64,000 nucleotides of DNA from Aegilops tauschii subsp. strangulata (taxonomy: Eukaryota; Streptophyta; Magnoliopsida; Poales; Poaceae). Position 1 is the stretch's first letter. Each line of letters begins with the position of its first letter. Both the position numbers and the translations under genes were made by a program. Below are positions 24,786 through 36,106 of the stretch, piece after piece. Below the pieces are notes generated by a model. The model did no database searches. It was not told the origin of the DNA and worked only from the letters and a program-made list of their open reading frames with translations. The DNA is taken from positions 319,017,294 through 319,081,293 of the forward strand of contig NC_053037.3 of the NCBI RefSeq assembly GCF_002575655.3. Direction: 5' to 3'.

Positions 24786-27271
24786 TAGTCTTACTTACAA
24801 ATTTATATACTTCAATTGAAGAATATGATGATCAATTTCGTTAGTGAATTTCATCAGTAAGCATATAACAAGTAGCATAGGGATCTGTGAAATGATGAAT
24901 TCATTTCATCATGATTAGCTTGCATCCCAACAAGCATTTATGTCAGGTCTTCAGCAAATTCATCAGACATTTATTTTGTATGAAGACCTGACCCTGCAGA
25001 AGAGATTAGTTCTTCTTCTTAACCACCCACATCTGAATGGGTGGCTGAGAAGCAATGTAACGCAAGGCATTGATAGAGAACTTAGGCATTGAAGAATATG
25101 CATTTCTCTTCACAGGTGGAGTATAGTACTCATAAGAATATGCAGAGAAATTTTTAGCAGTTTTGTGCACATAGTGATTTGAAGAATGATGCACATATTC
25201 ATCAGATCACAGTTTGTTTCCCGCATTGAAGTGTTAGTACGATCATGAGTTGACGTGTGTCCATTTGACGACTTTGGTCCAGGTGAAGAATTTGCCCTGG
25301 GATAGTTCCTTTTCTTCGATGGTGCCATGATGACATTCACCTGAAGATTTTGAAGAACATATTTGGGCACCCAGATTTTCTTCATAGGCGAACCATTCCT
25401 ACAGTTAGTACCAACAAATCTAGCAAATACTTCACCATTCTAATTTTTGAATAGCTTATAGTTGGAGTCAAATGATTCATCAGAAGAAAGTGAAGTATCA
25501 CAGTTAAAGCCAGATAGAGTGGATGGATCAACTGGGGGTCCTTTTCAACAACCCATGTGGTTTTGGGATACTACTCAGGTTTCCAATAAGAGATCCATCA
25601 GCATTTAGCTTTCTCTCAAAAGCAATACCCTCTTTCCTATGGTTCTTATTAAGAATCTGCTTCTTGCACATCACAAAGAATTTGGTGCCCTTTGAGGCTT
25701 TTGTACATGCCTGTGACATACAATTCCTTTAGACCTGCATTTTCGTCAGTAACACTTGTGGTTTCCTCAGATGAGGGCCAGGAATTGAAACAACAGAGAC
25801 AGTTGAAGAAATAGCAGCAGTTGAAGCATTTGAACATTCAGCTGAAGTATTTTCATTTTCATGTTCAAGGCATTTTAAGCAAGGAGCAACAAATTCTTCC
25901 TGAGAAGCACTGATCTGTTGAGCGAGGAATCGTTGTCTTTTTGAAGATCATCATGAGATGCTCTCAACTTTTCAAGTTCTTGCTTCCTTTGAAGAAATTC
26001 ATAGGACAACTTCTCATGTGTAGCTGAGAGGGCCACGTGATGACTTTCAAGTTCGTCATATTGTGACTTTAGGCGTCTGAGATCCTCATACAAACCTTGA
26101 CTGTGATCCATTTCCTCATCTAACAGATCATCACTTTTGTCTAGTAGTTTTTTAATCTTTTCCATGGAATTTTGTTGTTCAGTTGCAATTCAAATAAGTT
26201 TCTTGTAGCTAGGTTTTGCTTCACATTCAGAGTCATCATCACTGGAAGTATTAAAGTAAGCTTCTCATGAGGTTACCTTGGCACCTCTTTCCATAAAGCA
26301 ATAGGTGGGAGCATAGTCATCAGCACAGTCTTCAGTGTTGGTGGAGTCACCCTTTTCTTCATGGTCAAAGATGGACTTGCTGACGCTTGCAACGCTAGAG
26401 TCAGATTCTTACTCAGAATCCATTTACTTTCCAATGAAAGCGCGAGATCTGCCGGAGGTGCTTTTCTTCTTTGATGAGTACTTTGATGAAGACTTTGACG
26501 ACTTCTTCTTCTTGTCATCAGAATCGTCATCTCTGTTGGATCTTTTGTTCTTTGAGCCCTTCTTCCAGAGGGGGAAATCAGCAATGTAATGACATGTCTT
26601 CCTGCATTTGTAGCAAGTTCTTTTGTCGTAGTCATGAGCAGAAGCTTCAGTGTTCTTTGGATCGTACTTTGAAGACTTTCCAAAACGGTTCCTTTTGGAG
26701 AACTTCTGGAACTTCCTCACGAGCATAGCCAGTTCTCGGCCAATTTCCTCAGCATCATCTGTATGCATTCAGATAGTTCTTCATCTTCTTCAAATGAAGA
26801 AATTGCCTTTGCTTTAGCCTTTGACTTCAGAGCGCGAGGTCGTCCATAGCTGGGGCCATACATATCTCTCTTCTCAACTTGCTGAAACTCATGAGTGTCG
26901 AGCCTCTCAAGAATATCAGCGGGATCAAGTGACTTGTAATCAGGACGCTCTTGTATCATCAGGGCCAAGGTATCAAAGGAGCTATCAAGAGACCTCGGCA
27001 ATTTCTTCACCACCTCATGTTAGTGATGTCAGCAGCACTCAGTGCTTGTAGCTCATTGGAGATATCTGTGAGGCGATCGAAAGTTTCCTGAACATTTTCA
27101 TTATCAAGTCAAAGTGATTGAAGAGATTGCAAAGCACATCAACTCGAGAGTCACGTTGAGTGGAAACTCCCTCATTAACCTTGGAGAGCCTATCCCAGAT
27201 CAGCTTTGATGTTTCCAGTGCACTCACTCGGCCATACTGCCCTTTGTTGAGGTGTCCACACATGTTGTTCT
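24786..27271 (-). pseudogene. Copia A gag, main part (UBN2, zinc knuckle, coiled coil)
   Basis: From the 5' side: UBN2-type capsid sequence at 27039-27271 (KGQYGRVSALETSKLIWDRL) and 26717-27013 (RSLDSSFDTLALMIQERPDY). A zinc knuckle CYKCRKTCHYIADF follows in 26424-26768, where the last Cys of CX2CX4HX4C has become Phe. Next come a Ser/Lys-rich basic stretch and a heptad-rich coiled coil at 25875-26165. The C-terminal part ends with KIWVPKYVLQN at about 25350-25385 and further fragments down to 25006. Several frameshifts separate the parts. Confidence 0.75.
27267..27271. other. Target site duplication GTTCT (left)
   Basis: GTTCT directly before the TGTTGGGG LTR edge is repeated at 35827-35831 after the element. 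It lies within the Copia A gag. Confidence 0.9.
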
Positions 27272-29025
27272 TGTTGGGGAACGTAGCAGAAATTCAAAAT
27301 TTTCTACGCATCACCAAGATCAATCTATGGAGTAATCTAGCAACGAGGGGAAGGGAGTGCATCTACATACCATTGTAGATCGCGATGCGGAAGCGTTGCA
27401 AGAACGCGGATGAAGGAGTCGTACTCGTAGCGATTCAGATCGCGGTTGATTCCGATCTAAGCACCGAAGAACGGTGCCTCCGCGTTCAACACACCTGCAG
27501 CCCGGTGACGTCTCCCACGCCTTGATCCAGCAAGGAGAGAGGGAGAGGTTGGGGAAGACTCCGTCCAGCAGCAGCACGACGGCGTGGTGGTGGTGGACGA
27601 GCGTGGCAATCCTGCAGGGCTTCGCCAAGCACTGCGGGAGAGGAGGAGGACTTGGGAGAGGGGAAGGGCTGCGCCAGAACTTGGGGTGGTGGCTGCCCTC
27701 CTACCCCTCCACTATTTATAGGTGGGGAGAGAGGGGGCCGGCCCCCTTAGATCTCATCTAGGGTTGGGGCGGCGGCCAAAGGGGGGAGGAGTGCCTCCCA
27801 AGTCAAGTGGAGGCCCTCCCCCTTAGGGTTTCCCCTCTCCCATGCGCATGGGCCTTGGGGGGGCTGGTGCCCCTGGCCCATTAAGGCTAGGGCGCCCCCT
27901 TACAGCCCATGCTGCTGTATTGGACGTGGTGGAACATTTTCCGGACCTCCGGATCCCTCCGGAATCCTCCGGAACCTTCTGGAAGCTTCCCGGTACAATA
28001 CCGAAAAACCCGAACTTTTCCCGGAACCCGAACAACAACTTTCCATATATAAATCTTTACCTCCGGACAATTCCGGAACTCCTCGTGACGTCCGGGATCT
28101 CATCCGGGACTCCGAACAACATTCGGTAACCACGTACATACTTTCCCTATAACCCTAGCGTCATCGAACCTTAAGTGTGTAGACCCTACGGGTTCGGGAA
28201 CCATGCAGACATGACCGAGACGTTCTCCGGCCAATAACCAACAGTGGGATCTGGATACCCATGTTGTCACCCACATGTTCCACGATGATCTCATCGGATG
28301 AACCACGATGTCGGGGATTCAATCAATCCCGTATGCAATTCCCTTTTTTCTATCGGTATGTTACTTGCCCGAGATTCGATCGTCGGTATCCCAATACCTT
28401 GTTCAATCTCGTTACCGGCAAGTCTCTTTACTCGTTCCGTAACTCACATCATCCCGTGATCAACTCCTTGGTCACATTGTGCACATTACGATGATGTCCT
28501 ACCGAGTGGGCCCAGAGATACCTCTTCGTTTACACGGAGTGACAAATCCCAGTCTCGATTCGTGCCAACCCAACAGACACTTTCGGAGATACCTGTAGTG
28601 CACCTTTATAGTCACCCAGTTACGTTGTGACGTTTGGTACACCCAAAGCATTCCTACGGTATCCGGGAGTTGCACAATCTCATGGTCTAAGGAAATGATA
28701 CTTGACATTAGAAAAGCTCTGAGCAAACGAACTACACGATCTTGTGCTAGGCTTAGGATTGGGTCTTGTCCATCACATCATTCTCCTAATGATGTGATCC
28801 CGTTATCAACGACATCCAATGTCCATGGTCAGGAAACCGTAACCATCTATTGATCAACGAGCTAGTCAACTAGAGGCTACTAGGGACATGGTGTTGTCTA
28901 TGTATCCACACATGCATCTGAGTTTCCTATCAATACAATTCTAGCATGGATAATAAACGATTATCATGAACAAGGAAATATAATAATAACCTATTTATTA
29001 TTGCCTCTAGGGCATATTTCCAACA
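27272..29025 (-). repeat. 3' LTR of the BARE1/Angela-type element
   Basis: On the plus strand it runs from TGTTGGGGAACGTAGC to GGCATATTTCCAACA. It contains the repeated TCCGGA words typical of these LTRs at 27940-28090. Open frames inside it, such as 27320-27628, also occur in the other LTR and are not genes. Confidence 0.93.
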
Positions 29026-29040
29026 GTCTCCCACTTGCAC
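29026..29040 (-). other. Polypurine tract of the BARE1/Angela-type element
   Basis: On the minus strand AAGTGGGAGAC directly precedes the TGTTGGAAATATG start of the 3' LTR; on the plus strand it reads GTCTCCCACTT. Confidence 0.8.
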
Positions 29041-29229
29041 TAGAGTCAATAATCTAGTTCACATCGCCATGTGATTAACACTCATAGGTCACATCACCAT
29101 GTGACCAACATCCAAAGAGTTCACTAGAGTCAACAATCTAGTTCACATCACTATGTGATTAACACTCAATGTGTTCTGGTTTGATCATGTTATGCTTGTG
29201 AGAGAGGTTATTAGTCAACGGGTCTGAAC

Positions 29230-31825
29230 CTTTCAGATCCGTGTGTGCTTTACGAATATCTATGTCATCTTGTGGATGCTACCACGCGCTATTTGGATCC
29301 ATTTCAAATAATTGCTCTACTATACGAATCCGGTTTTCTACTCAGAGTCATCCGGATTAGTGTCAAAGTTCGCATCGACGTAACCCTTTACGACGAACTC
29401 CTTTTCACCTCCATAATCGAGAAAATTCCTTAGTCCACTAGATACTAAGGATAAGTTCGACCGCTGTCATGTGATCCATTCCCGGATCACTATTGTACCC
29501 CTTGACCAACTCATGGCAAGGCACACTTCATGTGCGGTACACAGCATAGCATACTGTAGAGCCTATGTCTAAAGCATAGGGGACGACCTTCGTCCTTTCT
29601 CTCTCTTCTGCTGTGGTCAGGTCTTGAATCTTACTCAATACTCACACCTTGTAACACAGCCAAGAACTCCTTCTTTGCTGATCTATTTTGAACTCTTTCA
29701 AAAACATGTCAAGGTGTGCGTTCTTTGAAAGTATCATCAGGCGTCTTGATCTATCTCTATAGATCTTAATGCCCAATATGTAAGCAGCTTTATCCAGGTC
29801 TTCCTTTGAAAAACTCCTTTCAAACAACCCTTTATGCTTTCCAGAAATTTTACATCATTTCGGATCAACAATATGTCATTCACATATACTTATCAGAAAT
29901 GTTGTAGCGTTCCCACTCACTTTATTGTAAATACAAGTTTCTAACAAACTTTGTATAAACCCAAAATCTTTGATCACTCCATCAAAGCGTATATTCTGAC
30001 TCCGAGATTCTTGCTCTAGTCCATGGAAGGATCGCTGGAGCTAGCATACCTATTAGCATCCTTAGGATCGACAAAACCTTTCTGATTGTATCACATACAA
30101 CCTTTCCTTACGAAAACTGGTAAGGAAACTTGTTTTGACATCCATCTGCCAGATTTCATAAATGCAGCTAATGCTAACATGATTCCGACGGACTTAAGCA
30201 TCGCTACGGATGAGAAAATCTCATCGTAGTCAACTCCTTGAACTTGTGGAAATACTCTTTGCCACAAGTCGAGCTTCATGGACGGTAACATTACCGTACA
30301 CGTCCGTCTTCTTCTCAAAGATCCATTTATCTCGGATTTCATGGCTTCTAACCATTTGTCAGAATATGGGCCCACCATCGCTTCTCCATAGCTCGTAGGT
30401 TCAGTATTGTCCAACAACATGATATCCCAAACAGGATCACGTACCACTCTGAAGTAGCACGCATCCTCGTCGTCCTACGAGGTTTGGTAGTGACTTGATC
30501 CGAAGTCTCATGATCACTATCATAAGCTTCCACTTCAATTGGTGTAGGTGCCACAGGAACAACTTCCTGTGCCCTGCTATACACTAGTCGAAGTGACGGT
30601 TCAATAACCTTATCAAGTCTCCACCATCCTCCCACTCAATTCTTTCGAGAGAAACTTTTCCTCAAGAAAGGACCTGTTTCTAGAAGCAATTACTTTTGCT
30701 TCCAGATCTGAAATAGGAGGTATACCCAACTGTTTTGGGTATTCTATGAAGACGCATTTATCCGCTTTGGGTTCGAGCTTATCAGCCTGAAACTTTTTCA
30801 CATCAGCGTCGCAGCCCCAAATTTTTAAGAAACGACAACTTAGGTTTCTCTAAACGGTGTCGTCTCAACGGAATTGCGTGGTGCCCCTTTTAAAGTGAAT
30901 GCGGTTGTCTCTAATGCCTAACCCATAAACGATAGTGGTAATTCGATAAGAGACATCATGGTATGCACCATATCCAATAGGGTGTAGTTATGATGTTCGG
31001 ACACACCATCACACTATGGTGTTCCAGGCGGTATTAATTGTGAAACACTTTCCACAATGTCTTAACTGTGTGCCAAACTCGTAACTCAGATACTCATCTC
31101 TATGATCATATCACAGACATTTTATCCTCTTGTCACGACGATCTTCAACTTCACTCTGAAATTACTTGAACCTTTCAATAATTCAGACTTGTGTTTCATC
31201 AAGCAAATACACTCAGCATCTACTCAAACCATCTGTGAAGTAAGAACATAACGATATCCATTGCATGCCTCAGCACTCATTGGACTGCATACATCAAAAT
31301 GTATTACTTCCAATAAGTTGCTCTCTTGTTCCATCTTACTGAAAACGTGGCCTTTCAGTCATCTTGTCCATGTGGTATGATTTGCATGTCTCAAGTGATT
31401 CAAAATCAAGTGAGTCCAAACGATCCATCTGCATGGAGTTTCTTCATGCATATATACCAATTGACATGGTTCGCATGTCTCAATCTTTTCAAAAACGAGT
31501 GAGTCCAAAGATCCATCTACATGGAGCTTCTTCATGCGTTTTATCCCAATATGACTCAAATAGCAGTGCCACAAGTATGTGGTACTATCATTACTTTTGG
31601 CATGAACATGTGTATCACTACGATCGAGATTCATTTTAGGTGCAAGACCATTGAAGGTATCAAATAAACAGAGTAACCATTATTCTCCTTAAATGAATAA
31701 CCGTATTGCGATAAACATAATCCAATCATGTTTATGCTCAACGCAAACACCAATCTCGATGGTAGAGGGAGCATGCGATGCTTGATCACATCAACCTTGG
31801 AAACACTTCCAACACACATCGTCAT
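29230..31825 (-). pseudogene. BARE1/Angela-type pol remnants
   Basis: Fragments in the expected order, read leftwards: GAG-pre-integrase at 31359-31634 (LWHCYLSHIGIKRMKKLH); integrase tail at 30613-30801 (KADKCVFIEYPK); integrase-RT linker and partial RT at 30091-30635 (DKWLEAMKSEI, VDYDEIFSSVAML); RT thumb region at 29642-29827 (AAYILGIKIYRDRS). RNase H sequence reading KEFVVKGYVDANFDT lies at about 29350-29420. The RT catalytic YVDD region and much of integrase are missing or unreadable. No fragment could encode an active enzyme. Confidence 0.8.
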
Positions 31826-34058
31826 CTCACTTTTAGCTAGTCTCCATTTATTCCGCAGCTTTTATTTCGAGTTACTAACACTTAGCAACCGAACTGGTAT
31901 CCAATACCCTGGTGCTGCTAGGAGTACTAGTAAAGTACACATTCATATAACGTATATCCAATATACTTCTGTCGACCTTGCCTGCCTTCTCATCTACCAA
32001 ATATCTAGGGCAGTACTGCTTCAGTGACCGTTCCCCTCATTACAGAAGCACTTAGTCTCGGGTTTGGGTTCAAACTTGGGATTCTTTACTAGAGCAGCAA
32101 ATGATTTGTTGTTTCATGAAGTATCCCTTTTGCCCTTGCCCTTCTAGAAACTAGTGGTTTTACTAACCATCAACAATTGATGCTCCTTCTTGATTTCTAC
32201 TTTCGCGGTGTCAAACATCGCGAGTTGCTCAAGGATCATCATGTCCATCCTTGATATGTTATAGTTCATCACGAAGCTCTAATAGCTTGGTGGCAGCGAC
32301 TATGGAGAACCATCACTATCTCATCTGGAAGATTAACTCCCACTCGATTCAAGTGATTGTAGTACTTAGACCATCTGAGCACATGCTCAACGATTGAGCT
32401 TTTCTCCCTTAGTTTGCAGGCTTAAGAAACTTGTCAGAGGTCTCATACCTCTTGACGTGGGCACTAGTCTGAAATCCCAATTTCAGTCTTCGGAACATCT
32501 CATATGTTCTGCGACGTTTCAAAAACGTCTCTTGTGCCACAATTCTAAACCGTTAGCATTACGCACTGAACTATCACGTAGTCATCAAAACGTGTATGTC
32601 AGATGTTTCGTAACATCTACAGACGACGCTGAGGTTCAGCACACCGAGTGGTGCATTAAGGACATAAGCCTTCTGTGCAGCAATGAGGACAATCCTCAGT
32701 TTACGGACCCAGTCCGCATAATTGCTACTACCAACTTTCAACTAAATTTTCTCTAGGAACATATCTTAAACAGTAGAACTAAAGCGTATGACATAATTTG
32801 CAAAGACCTTTTGACTATGTTCATGATACTTGAGTTCATCTGATTAATGAACTCCCACTCAGATAGACATCCCTCTAGTCATCTAAGTGATACATGATCC
32901 GAGTCAAACTAGGCCGTGTCCGATCATCACGTGAGACGGACTAGTCATCATCGGTGAACATCTCCATGTTGATCGTATCTACTATACGACTCATGTTCGA
33001 CCTTTCGATCTCTTGTGTTCTGAGGCCATGTCTGTACATGCTAGGCTCGTCAAGTCAACCTAAGTGTTTCGCATGTGTTCCGAGGCCATGTCTGTACATG
33101 CTAGGCTCGTCAACACCCGTTGTATTCGAACGTTAGAATCTATCACACCCGATCATCACGTGGTGCTTCGAAACAACGAACCTTCGCAACGGTGCACAGT
33201 TAGGGGGAACACGTCTCTTGAAATTTTAGTGAGGGATCATCTTATTTATGCTACCGTCGTTCTAAGCAAATAAGATGTAAACATGACAAACATCACATGC
33301 AAATCATAAAGTGACGTGATATGGCCAATATCATCTTGCGCCTTTTGATCTCCATCTTCGAGGCGCGGCATGATCACCTTCGTCACCGGCATGACACCAT
33401 GATCTCCATCATCGTGTCTTCATGAAGTTGTCTCGCCAACTATTACTTCTACTACTATGGCTAACGGTTAGCAATAAAGTAAAGTAATTACATGGCGTTT
33501 TCATTGACACGCAGGTCATACAATAAATTAAGACAACTCCTATGGCTCCTGCCGGTTGTCATACTCATCGACATGCAAGTCATGATTCCTATTACAAGAA
33601 CATGATCAATCTCATACATCACATATATCATTCATCACATCCTTTTGACCATATCACATCACATAGCATACCCTGCAAAAACAAGTTAGACGTCCTCTAA
33701 TTGTTGTTGCATGTTTTACGTGGCTGCTATGGGATTCTAGCAAGAACGTTTCTTACCTACGCAAAAGCCACAACGTGATATGCCAATTTCTATTTACCCT
33801 TCATAAGGACCCTTTTCATCGAATCCGATCCGGCTAAAGTGGGAGAGACAGACACCCGCTAGCCACCTTATGCAACTAGTGCATGTCAGTCGGTGGAACC
33901 TGTCTCACGTAAGCGTACGTGTAAGGTCGGTCCGGGCCGCTTCATCCCACAATGCCGCCGAAACAAGATAAGACTAGTAGCGGCAAGAAGAATTGACAAA
34001 ATCGATGCCCACAACTACTTTGTGTTCTACTCGTGCATAGAAACTACGCATAGACCTA
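31826..34058 (-). other. Degenerate gag region and leader of the BARE1/Angela-type element
   Basis: This stretch should hold protease, gag and the untranslated leader. No intact gag frame or zinc knuckle is readable on the minus strand; the longest minus frame is short. A 60-bp tandem duplication lies at 33014-33113. The leader part (33300-34058) is not coding in related elements either. Confidence 0.55.
33014..33113. repeat. 60-bp tandem duplication
   Basis: A 40-bp word containing GAGGCCATGTCTGTACATGC occurs at 33014-33053 and again at 33074-33113 with one base changed (TCTGAGG versus TCCGAGG), giving a 60-bp period. Confidence 0.8.
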
Positions 34059-34071
34059 GCTCATGATGCCA
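34059..34071 (-). other. Primer-binding site of the BARE1/Angela-type element
   Basis: On the minus strand, two bases inside the 5' LTR edge, the sequence reads TGGCATCATGAGC. It resembles the initiator tRNA-Met primer site TGGTATCAGAGC with changes. Confidence 0.6.
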
Positions 34072-34072
34072 C

Positions 34073-35826
34073 TGTTGGGGAACGTAGCAAAAATTCAAAA
34101 TTTTCTACGCATCACCAAGATCAATCTATGGAGTAATCTAGCAACGAGGGGAAGGGGAGTGCATCTACATACCATTGTAGATCGCGATGCGGAAGCGTTG
34201 CAAGAACGCGGATGAAGGAGTCGTACTCGTAGCGATTCAGATCGCGGTTGATTCCGATCTAAGCACCGAAGAACGGTGCCTCCGCGTTCAACACACCTGC
34301 AGCCCGGTGACGTCTCCCACGCCTTGATCCAGCAAGGAGAGAGGGAGAGGTTGGGGAAGACTCCGTCCAGCAGCAGCACGACGGCGTGGTGGTGGTGGAC
34401 GAGCGTGGCAATCCTGCAGGGCTTCGCCAAGCACTGCGGGAGAGGAGGAGGACTTGGGAGAGGGGAAGGGCTGCGCCAGAACTTGGGGTGGTGGCTGCCC
34501 TCCTACCCCTCCACTATTTATAGGTGGGGAGAGAGGGGGCCGGCCCCCTTAGATCTCATCTAGGGTTGGGGCGGCGGCCAAAGGGGGGAGGAGTGCCTCC
34601 CAAGTCAAGTGGAGGCCCTCCCCCTTAGGGTTTCCCCTCTCCCATGCGCATGGGCCTTGGGGGGGCTGGTGCCCCTGGCCCATTAAGGCTAGGGCGCCCC
34701 TTACAGCCCATGCTGCTGTATTGGACATGGTGGAACATTTTCCGGACCTCCGGATCCCTCCGGAATCCTCCGGAACCTTCTGGAAGCTTCCCGGTACAAT
34801 ACCGAAAAACCCGAACTTTTCCCGGAACCCGAACAACAACTTTCCATATATAAATCTTTACCTCCGGACCATTCCGGAACTCCTCGTGACGTCCGGGATC
34901 TCATCCGGGACTCCGAACAACATTCGGTAACCACGTACATACTTTCCCTATAACCCTAGCGTCATCGAACCTTAAGTGTGTAGACCCTACGGGTTCGGGA
35001 ACCATGCAGACATGAACGAGACGTTCTCCGGCCAATAACCAACAGCGGGATCTGGATACCCATGTTGGCTCCCACATGTTCCACGATGATCTCATCGGAT
35101 GAACCACGATGTCGGGGATTCAATCAATCCCGTATGCAATTCCCTTTGTCTATCGGTATGTTACTTGCCCGAGATTCGATCGTCGGTATCCCAATACCTT
35201 GTTCAATCTCGTTACCGGCAAGTCTCTTTACTCGTTCCGTAACTCACATCATCCCGTGATCAACTCCTTGGTCACATTGTGCACATTACGATGATGTCCT
35301 ACCGAGTGGGCCCAGAGATACCTCTCCGTTTACACGGAGTGACAAATCCCAGTCTCGATTCGTGCCAACCCAACAGACACTTTCGGAGATACCTGTAGTG
35401 CACCTTTATAGTCACCCAGTTACGTTGTGACGTTTGGTACACCCAAAGCATTCCTACGGTATCCGGGAGTTGCACAATCTCATGGTCTAAGGAAATGATA
35501 CTTGACATTAGAAAAGCTCTGAGCAAACGAACTACACGATCTTGTGCTAGGCTTAGGATTGGGTCTTGTCCATCACATCATGCTCCTAATGATGTGATCC
35601 CGTTATCAACGGCATCCAATGTCCATGGTCAGGAAACCGTAACCATCTATTGATCAACGAGCTAGTCAACTAGAGGCTTACTAGGGACATGGTGTTGTCT
35701 ATGTATCCACACATGCATCTGAGTTTCCTATCAATACAATTCTAGCATGGATAATAAACGATTATCATGAACAAGGAAATATAATAATAACCTATTTGTT
35801 ATTGCCTCTAGGGCATATTTCCAACA
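34073..35826 (-). repeat. 5' LTR of the BARE1/Angela-type element
   Basis: This is the partner of 27272-29025, with the same length of 1754 bp and differences at about a dozen single bases plus a few compensating one-base indels. It ends on the plus strand in TTTCCAACA, directly before GTTCT. Confidence 0.93.
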
Positions 35827-35831
35827 GTTCT
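35827..35831. other. Target site duplication GTTCT (right)
   Basis: Second copy of the duplication at 27267-27271; the Copia A gag sequence resumes to the right. Confidence 0.9.
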
Positions 35832-36039
35832 TCGCTTGAGGCTCCAGTTGCTTGAATCTCTTCACATCGGCAGCATTGATGCTAGTAGTGACAGAGGGAA
35901 CACAGTTCTCAACAATGAACCAGAGATCGTTGTTAATTGCCTCAAGATGCATGTGCCTCTTGTTCTTCCAGTAAGGATAGTCTGTGCCATCGAAGACGGG
36001 GCACGTAGCAGAAACCTTGATCATACCTGCGGTCGACAT
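35832..36039 (-). pseudogene. Copia A gag, N-terminus
   Basis: Starts at the ATG whose complement lies at 36037-36039, about 60 bases after the primer site. It reads MSTAGMIKVSATCPVFDGTD, then a DYPYWKNKRHMHLEAIN stretch typical of the DUF4219/UBN2 N-terminus of Copia gag, and ends in LEPQAKN where the BARE-type element is inserted. The continuation is at 27271 leftwards. Within this piece the frame is open. Confidence 0.8.
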
Positions 36040-36092
36040 AACTAAAACTCCAGGTGGTTAAACCAAAATCACACAGAACAAGGGAGTACCTT

Positions 36093-36105
36093 GCTCTGAT
36101 ACCAA
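36093..36105 (-). other. Primer-binding site of Copia A
   Basis: GCTCTGATACCAA on the plus strand is the complement of TTGGTATCAGAGC, the initiator tRNA-Met-type primer site, next to the LTR edge at 36107. Confidence 0.85.
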
Positions 36106-36106
36106 T

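Larger units (their letters stand above)
27272..35826 (-). mobile_element. BARE1/Angela-type Copia retrotransposon, defective
   Basis: Both LTRs are 1754 bp and differ at roughly a dozen positions plus a few single-base indels. Read on the minus strand each LTR starts TGTTGGAAATATGCCCTAG, the recognisable BARE1/Angela/WIS2 terminus, and ends GTTCCCCAACA. Target duplications are GTTCT. The 5.0 kb internal domain holds only scattered pol fragments with many stops and no readable gag. Very similar LTRs beside ruined coding sequence suggest that a defective copy was mobilised in trans, as described for BARE2-like elements. Confidence 0.92.

Noticed and set aside
27320..28139. ORFs of about 100 codons repeated at 34095-34940
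   Set aside because: Both sets fall in the paired BARE1/Angela-type LTRs, so they are duplicated non-coding frames.
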